The position numbers and the translations under genes are program-made. A DNA stretch of 64,000 bases, taken from the NCBI RefSeq assembly GCF_016917755.1, contig NZ_CP070326.1, positions 7,998,001 to 8,062,000 on the forward strand. The letters run 5' to 3'. Each line of letters begins with the position of its first letter. Position 1 is the first letter of the stretch. Shown here in pieces: positions 60,045 through 64,000 of this stretch. Source of the stretch: Streptomyces noursei. Its GTDB lineage: Bacteria; Actinomycetota; Actinomycetes; Streptomycetales; Streptomycetaceae. The notes under the pieces were generated by a model. It had not been told where the DNA came from, did not search any database, and saw only the letters and a list, made by a program, of their open reading frames with translations.

Positions 60045-61214
60045 ATGAGCCGGAGAGAGCACCCGGGGTCGGGAGGGAGCGGGGCCCCACGGTGGATCGC
60101 CTACGGGCGGTCCGCTCTCGTGCTGCTGCTGACGTTCAACTCGGTGCACCACGGTGCCCTGGCCGCCGGCGGGCGGTATCTGGCCCTGTGCCCGGCCGCC
60201 GGGGTGCTGTGCGGACTGGTCGTACTGGTACGGGGGTTGCCCTGGCCGACCGCGCCCCTGGTGACCACCGCTGCGGTGGCCTGGTGGGGCGCGCCGATCA
60301 TGCCGCTGCTGCTCGTCGCCCTGTTCGACCTGGCCGCGCAGAGGCGCGCCTGGGTGGCGGTGGGCTGCTCCGTCACCGCGCTCGGCGTCAACTTCGTCCG
60401 GAGCCCGGAGTTCTCGCTGTGGAATCCGCAGCAGTACGGCGGCACGCTGTTCCTGCTGCTGGCCGTGGTCGGCGGGTTGTGGGCGGGCCACCGGCGCCGC
60501 CTGGTGCGGGCGCTCAACGCGCAGGTCGAACACCTGCGGATCGAGCGGGAGTTGCGCGAGGAGGCGGCCCGCGCGGCCGAACGTGCCCGGATCGCCGCGG
60601 AGATGCACGATGTGCTGGCCCACCGCCTGAGCCTGATCGCCCTGCACTCCGGCGTCCTGACGACCAGGAACGACGCGTTGCCCGCGCAGGTCGGCCAGCG
60701 GCTCGCGCTGTTGCGGACCGCCTCCACCGAGGCGCTGGCGGACCTGCGCGATGTGCTCGGTGTCCTCCGCGACCCGGATTCCGCCCGGGCCGCCACCGCC
60801 CCGGCGCCCGTCCTGCGCGGGGTGGACGCGCTGGTCGAACAGGCCCGCGCCGCCGGGCAACAGATCGCGGTGCACCTCGACGGCCGTCCCGAACAGGCGC
60901 CCGCCACCCACCGGCTGGCCGTCCACCGCCTGGTCCAGGAAGCGCTGACCAACGTCCGCAAGCACGCCGACGGCGCCCCGGTGACCCTCCGCATCGCCTA
61001 CCGGCCACCCGCCACCACCGTGGAGGTCGTCAACGCCCCGGGCTCCCAGAGCCCCGATGCTGTCGCCTCCGGGTTCGGGCTCGTCGGCCTGCGCGAGCGC
61101 GTCACGGCGCTCGGCGGCGAACTGCACGCCGGGCCCGTCGACAGCGGTGCCTGGCGGCTGGCCGCCCGCATTCCCCATCCGTCCGGCAACGAGCAGAACG
61201 GCACCCGCACATGA
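60045..61214 (+). CDS. Sensor histidine kinase (HisKA_3 type)
   Basis: 389 residues from ATG 60045. Four or five membrane helices in the first 140 residues, then the dimerisation domain with the phospho-acceptor RIAAEMHDVLAHRLSLIALH (His188) and an ATPase domain (LVQEALTNVRKHADGAPVTL, GFGLVGLRERVTALGG). NarL/DesK-type kinase. Its stop overlaps the response regulator start (ATGA), so they are a coupled pair. The signal is unknown. Confidence 0.88.
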   Translation: MSRREHPGSGGSGAPRWIAYGRSALVLLLTFNSVHHGALAAGGRYLALCPAAGVLCGLVVLVRGLPWPTAPLVTTAAVAWWGAPIMPLLLVALFDLAAQRRAWVAVGCSVTALGVNFVRSPEFSLWNPQQYGGTLFLLLAVVGGLWAGHRRRLVRALNAQVEHLRIERELREEAARAAERARIAAEMHDVLAHRLSLIALHSGVLTTRNDALPAQVGQRLALLRTASTEALADLRDVLGVLRDPDSARAATAPAPVLRGVDALVEQARAAGQQIAVHLDGRPEQAPATHRLAVHRLVQEALTNVRKHADGAPVTLRIAYRPPATTVEVVNAPGSQSPDAVASGFGLVGLRERVTALGGELHAGPVDSGAWRLAARIPHPSGNEQNGTRT

Positions 61215-61861
61215 TCCGCGCCATGATCGTCGATGACGATGCCCTGGTCCGCCTGGGTCTGGCCGACCTCCTCGACGGCGACGCCGGCATCGAGGTGGTC
61301 GCCCAGGCGTCCGACGGCCTGCACGCCATCGAGCAGGCCACCGCCCACCGCGTCGACGTCGCCCTGGTCGACGTGCGTATGCCGCGCATGGACGGCATCG
61401 CCGCCACCGCCCGGCTGCGCGCCCTCCCCCACCCCCCGAAGGTGATCACCCTGACCACCTTCGACCTCGACGACCACGTCTACGACGCCCTCGCCGCCGG
61501 CGCCGACGGCTTCCTCCTCAAGGACACCGAACCGGCCGAGATCCTGCGCGCCGTGCACCTCGTGGCCGGCGGCTCCGCCATGCTCCATCCCGCCGCGGCG
61601 CGTCGGGTGATCGACCGCTTCCACGCCACCGGCCGGCCGCAGGCGACCGCCGCCCGGGCCCGCGTCGGCCGGCTGACCCCGCGCGAACACGATGTGCTGG
61701 CCCTGCTCGCCGAGGGCGGTACCAACGCCGACATCGCCGCCCGTCTGGGCATGCGCGAAAGCACCGTCAAGGCCCACGTCAGCCGCATCCTGGCCGCGTT
61801 GGAGGTCACCAACCGCGTGCAGGCGGCCCTGCTGGCCCGCGACGCCGGCCTCACGACCTGA
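61211..61861 (+). CDS. NarL/LuxR-family response regulator
   Basis: 216 residues. Receiver domain: RAMIVDDDALVRLGLADLLD, phospho-acceptor Asp54 in VALVDVRMPRMDG, VITLTTFDLDDHVYDALAAG. The C-terminal LuxR helix-turn-helix is LTPREHDVLALLAEGGTNAD and TVKAHVSRILAALEVTNRVQ. Partner of the kinase just upstream, with four bases overlap. Confidence 0.9.
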   Translation: MIRAMIVDDDALVRLGLADLLDGDAGIEVVAQASDGLHAIEQATAHRVDVALVDVRMPRMDGIAATARLRALPHPPKVITLTTFDLDDHVYDALAAGADGFLLKDTEPAEILRAVHLVAGGSAMLHPAAARRVIDRFHATGRPQATAARARVGRLTPREHDVLALLAEGGTNADIAARLGMRESTVKAHVSRILAALEVTNRVQAALLARDAGLTT

Positions 61862-61876
61862 CCGGAGACGCGGGCA

Positions 61877-61900
61877 GGCGAGCAACGGCCTCCGCTCGCC
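61877..61900. terminator. Weak hairpin terminator between convergent genes
   Basis: GGCGAGC (61877-61883) pairs with GCTCGCC (61894-61900), loop ten bases, between the response regulator and the TetR gene. Confidence 0.5.
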
Positions 61901-61925
61901 GGGCAGTTCGGCCCCGCCGTCGTCG

Positions 61926-62519
61926 TCAACTACCGCCCGCGCCCCGCCCCGCGACGGGCCTCAGCCCGTCCAGGGTGAGGTCGAGGAGGCGTTCGGCCTG
62001 GTCCCGTTGGTCGGGCTGCGCCGAGGTGAGGGCGATGCCGGCGAGGGCGGCGAACATATCGGTCGGGCGGATGTCGGTGCGGATCACGCCGGCTGCCGTT
62101 CCGGCGTCCATCAGGGAGCACAGGGCGCCCTGGATCATCTCGCGGCTGTCGGCGTAGGGATTGACCCCGGCGGCGATGACGGCGCGCAGGGCGTCGGCCA
62201 TGCCGAGCTTGGCGGTGGCGTAGTCGATGAAGCGTCGCGTCCAGGCGCGCAGTGCCTGATCGGGCGGCATGGTCGCCAGGAGGCCGGGGACGGCGTCGCA
62301 CAGTCGGGCGACCTCGTTGCGGTAGGCCGCTTCGATCAGGGCCTCCCGGGTCGGGAAGTTCCGGTACAGCGTGCCGCTTCCCACGCCCGCTTCCCTGGCG
62401 ATGCGTTCGAGGTGCGCGTCCAGTCCGTCCTCGGTGAACACCCGCACCGCCGCGGCCAGGATCTTCTCCCGGTTGCGCTGGGCATCGGCCCGCAGCGGGC
62501 GTTCTGCGGCTCGTGCCAT
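61926..62519 (-). CDS. TetR-family transcriptional regulator
   Basis: 197 residues from ATG 62519. Helix-turn-helix: REKILAAAVRVFTEDGLDAH then LERIAREAGVGSGTLYRNFP; ligand-domain helices follow. It is divergent from an SDR oxidoreductase gene, and two 20-bp palindromes in the gap are its likely operators. This TetR/SDR arrangement is very common; the regulator represses the oxidoreductase until a substrate-like ligand appears. Confidence 0.88.
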   Translation of the reverse strand: MARAAERPLRADAQRNREKILAAAVRVFTEDGLDAHLERIAREAGVGSGTLYRNFPTREALIEAAYRNEVARLCDAVPGLLATMPPDQALRAWTRRFIDYATAKLGMADALRAVIAAGVNPYADSREMIQGALCSLMDAGTAAGVIRTDIRPTDMFAALAGIALTSAQPDQRDQAERLLDLTLDGLRPVAGRGAGGS

Positions 62520-62547
62520 CGGTCGCTCCTTCTCTTCGACGGTTGCC

Positions 62548-62599
62548 AAATGGAGGCGCCCCCGCTTAGCGTTCGGGCGAAGTGGCGGAGCCTCCACTT
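62548..62599. promoter_or_regulatory. Two 20-bp operator sites AARTGGNGGNNCCNCCRCTT
   Basis: AAATGGAGGCGCCCCCGCTT (62548-62567) and AAGTGGCGGAGCCTCCACTT (62580-62599), 32 bases centre to centre, share the palindromic consensus AARTGGNGGNNCCNCCRCTT. They lie between the divergent TetR and SDR genes and are the probable TetR operators. Confidence 0.78.
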
Positions 62600-62662
62600 T
62601 CACTCTAGGCCATGGGCACGGTCCGCCCTGCCCGCTCTCCTCCTTCGGAAGGGCTGTTCATC

Positions 62663-63397
62663 ATGTCGGGAATCCAAGGCAAGGTCGTGGCGATCACCGG
62701 CGCCAGCAGCGGCATCGGCGAGGCGACGGCGCTGCTGCTCGCCGAGCGCGGCGCACGGGTCGTCCTCGGGGCACGCCGCGCGGAGCGCCTGGCGGCCCTG
62801 GCCGCCCGCATCGGAGCATCCGGCGGCGAAGCCGCCTGGACCTGCACGGACGTGACGCGCCGTGCGGACCTGGACCAACTCGTCGAGCTGGCCCGGGACC
62901 GCTACGGCCGGCTCGACGTCCTCGTCAGCAACGCCGGGGTCGGCCCGATCTCCGCCCTGGACGACCTGCGCGTGGAGGACTGGGAGCAGATGATCGACGT
63001 CAACTTCAAAGGGGTGCTGTACGGAATCGCCGCCGCCCTGCCCGTCTTCCGGGAACAGGGCTTCGGACACTTCGTCAACACCGTGTCCACCGCAGGGCTG
63101 CGCATCGTGCCGCTCCAGTCCGTGTACGCCGCCACGAAGAACGCCGTCCGCACCGTCTCCGAGGGCCTGCGCCAGGAAGCCGGAGACAGCCTGCGGGTCA
63201 CCGTCGTCTCACCGGGCCTCGTCCGCACGGACTTCGCGGATCACATCGATCCGCAGGTGAGGGCCCAGATCCTCGACCGGTTGGACCAGGCCGGCCTCTC
63301 GCCCGACGCGGTGGCCCGCGCCATCGCCTTCGCCGTCGAGCAGCCGGACGGCGTCGACGTGGGAGACATCGTCGTCCGCCCCACGGCCCAGAACTGA
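62663..63397 (+). CDS. Short-chain dehydrogenase/reductase (SDR)
   Basis: 244 residues from ATG 62663 (GGAAGGG upstream). Classical SDR: VVAITGASSGIGEATALLLA (cofactor motif at residues 13-19), RLDVLVSNAGVGPISALDDL (NAG motif), TVSTAGLRIVPLQSVYAATK (catalytic Ser and YxxxK), VTVVSPGLVRTDF. NADP preference is likely from the Arg after the GARR block. The divergent TetR gene and paired operators indicate inducible expression. The substrate is unknown. 63398-63695 downstream shows no gene. Confidence 0.88.
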   Translation: MSGIQGKVVAITGASSGIGEATALLLAERGARVVLGARRAERLAALAARIGASGGEAAWTCTDVTRRADLDQLVELARDRYGRLDVLVSNAGVGPISALDDLRVEDWEQMIDVNFKGVLYGIAAALPVFREQGFGHFVNTVSTAGLRIVPLQSVYAATKNAVRTVSEGLRQEAGDSLRVTVVSPGLVRTDFADHIDPQVRAQILDRLDQAGLSPDAVARAIAFAVEQPDGVDVGDIVVRPTAQN

Positions 63398-63695
63398 GAC
63401 GGGGCAGGTGACCGGGACGCCCTGACGGGGACGGACGGTGTGCGTCATGCTGGGCCCGGCAGGTGCGGGGCACGGGTGAAAGCGCCAGGTCGGGGGTTCG
63501 ATGGTTCCGGCGTTCGTGCGGCTGCCGCGGTGGACCACACTACGGCGGTCGGCCGGCCGGGATACAGGGGTGAACAGGAGCGGCGCCCCGGGCGCGGGGC
63601 GTCCACACGGTAGACGGAGCGCACGGTGCGCACGTCATCGGGTGGCGAGGTTCGGCGGCCTCGCCAAAGCCGCCCTGCGGTAAAGTCTCCGCACG

Positions 63696-64000
63696 GTGAT
63701 CACCTTGCGACCCACTGACCTCGCGCGCGAGCACGGCATCTCCGCCCAGGCGGTCCGCAACTACGAGCGGGACGGTTTCCTGCCACCCGCCGAGCGCACC
63801 CGAAGCGGCTACCGGATCTACACCGCGGTGCACGCGGCAGCGCTCCGCGCCTTCCTCGCGCTCGTCCCGGCCTACGGCCATGCGACCGGCGGCCAGATCA
63901 TGCACGCACTGCACCGGGACGCGCTCGACGACGCCCTGACGCTCATCGACCGGGGTCATCACCAATTGCTCCGGGACCGGGAGACGCTGGACGCGGTGCG
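63696..64000 (+). CDS. MerR-family transcriptional regulator, 3' end outside window
   Basis: The first 101 codons are present from a GTG at 63696, and the frame runs off the right edge. Helix-turn-helix: LRPTDLAREHGISAQAVRNY, ERDGFLPPAERTRSGYRIY, followed by the start of the coiled-coil/effector part. MerR regulators bend promoters between distorted -35/-10 boxes and respond to metals, drugs or stress. No metal-binding Cys are visible in the part seen. Confidence 0.82.
   Translation, partial: MITLRPTDLAREHGISAQAVRNYERDGFLPPAERTRSGYRIYTAVHAAALRAFLALVPAYGHATGGQIMHALHRDALDDALTLIDRGHHQLLRDRETLDAV

Noticed and set aside
63480..63510. GGGGGTTCGATGGTTCC resembling a tRNA T-loop
   Set aside because: No matching acceptor or anticodon stem can be drawn around it.

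Overview
The window is chromosomal DNA from a high-GC actinomycete, most probably a Streptomyces or close relative. The evidence is strong G/C in third codon positions, GTG and TTG starts, Tat-exported flavoenzymes, a conservon-type histidine kinase, a large LuxR (LAL) regulator, a SigE-family sigma factor and many TetR-controlled divergent pairs. It reads as an accessory chromosome region rather than core genome. I see no rRNA or CRISPR array and recognised no tRNA.

Layout. 0-1 kb: a conservon-like histidine kinase running off the left edge. 2-7.2 kb: a secreted ferritin-like protein divergent from a secreted L-glutamate-oxidase-like flavoenzyme, then a lipoprotein. 7.4-9.1 kb: a DppA-type aminopeptidase next to two damaged molybdenum-related genes, a frameshifted molbindin and a truncated sulfite-oxidase-like gene. 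9.2-15.8 kb: a RiPP/TOMM-like locus with a LAL regulator, a frameshifted luciferase-like monooxygenase, a 59-residue candidate precursor peptide and a leader-binding E1-like 'F protein', but no YcaO partner. 15.9-21 kb: an intact metallo-beta-lactamase-fold protein followed by a gene graveyard (NmrA-like, chimeric MBL/esterase, MmyB-type regulator and exonuclease fragments, plus a holin-like membrane protein). 21-24 kb: a SigE-type sigma factor with its probable anti-sigma partner, and a barstar-domain protein. 24.4-28.7 kb: a small MmpS-like membrane protein and a 1179-residue protein of unknown function. 28.8-31.2 kb: a frameshifted methyltransferase and a decayed ABC-F ATPase. 31.5-41.2 kb: SnoaL/TetR pair, F420-dependent-type oxidoreductase, endoglycoceramidase-like GH5, two NADPH oxidoreductases with a GlxA regulator, a small secreted protein and a histidine phosphatase. 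41.26-42.56 kb: a complete IS3-family element with 27-bp inverted ends and a 5-bp target duplication. 42.6-46.7 kb: APH-like kinase, SGNH hydrolase with TetR, trypsin-like protease. 46.7-54.4 kb: a tightly coupled five-gene leftward operon (PaaK-like ligase, MFS exporter, double-GNAT protein, LuxE-like synthetase, LuxC-PaaK fusion). 55-64 kb: M20 peptidase, GNAT, TetR plus acyltransferase-3, methyltransferase, two-component system, TetR/SDR pair and a partial MerR regulator.

The most notable system is the 46.7-54.4 kb operon. All four gene junctions are ATGA overlaps, and it combines two adenylating ligases, a LuxE homologue and a LuxC-type reductase fused to a third ligase. This is the chemistry of carboxylic-acid activation and reduction to an aldehyde, as known for GriC/GriD and LuxCE, with an acyltransferase and an exporter added. 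The second is the RiPP-like locus. A recurring theme is single-base frameshifts (molbindin, monooxygenase, NmrA remnant, methyltransferase, ABC-F). They may be real decay or consensus errors, and read-level data would tell.
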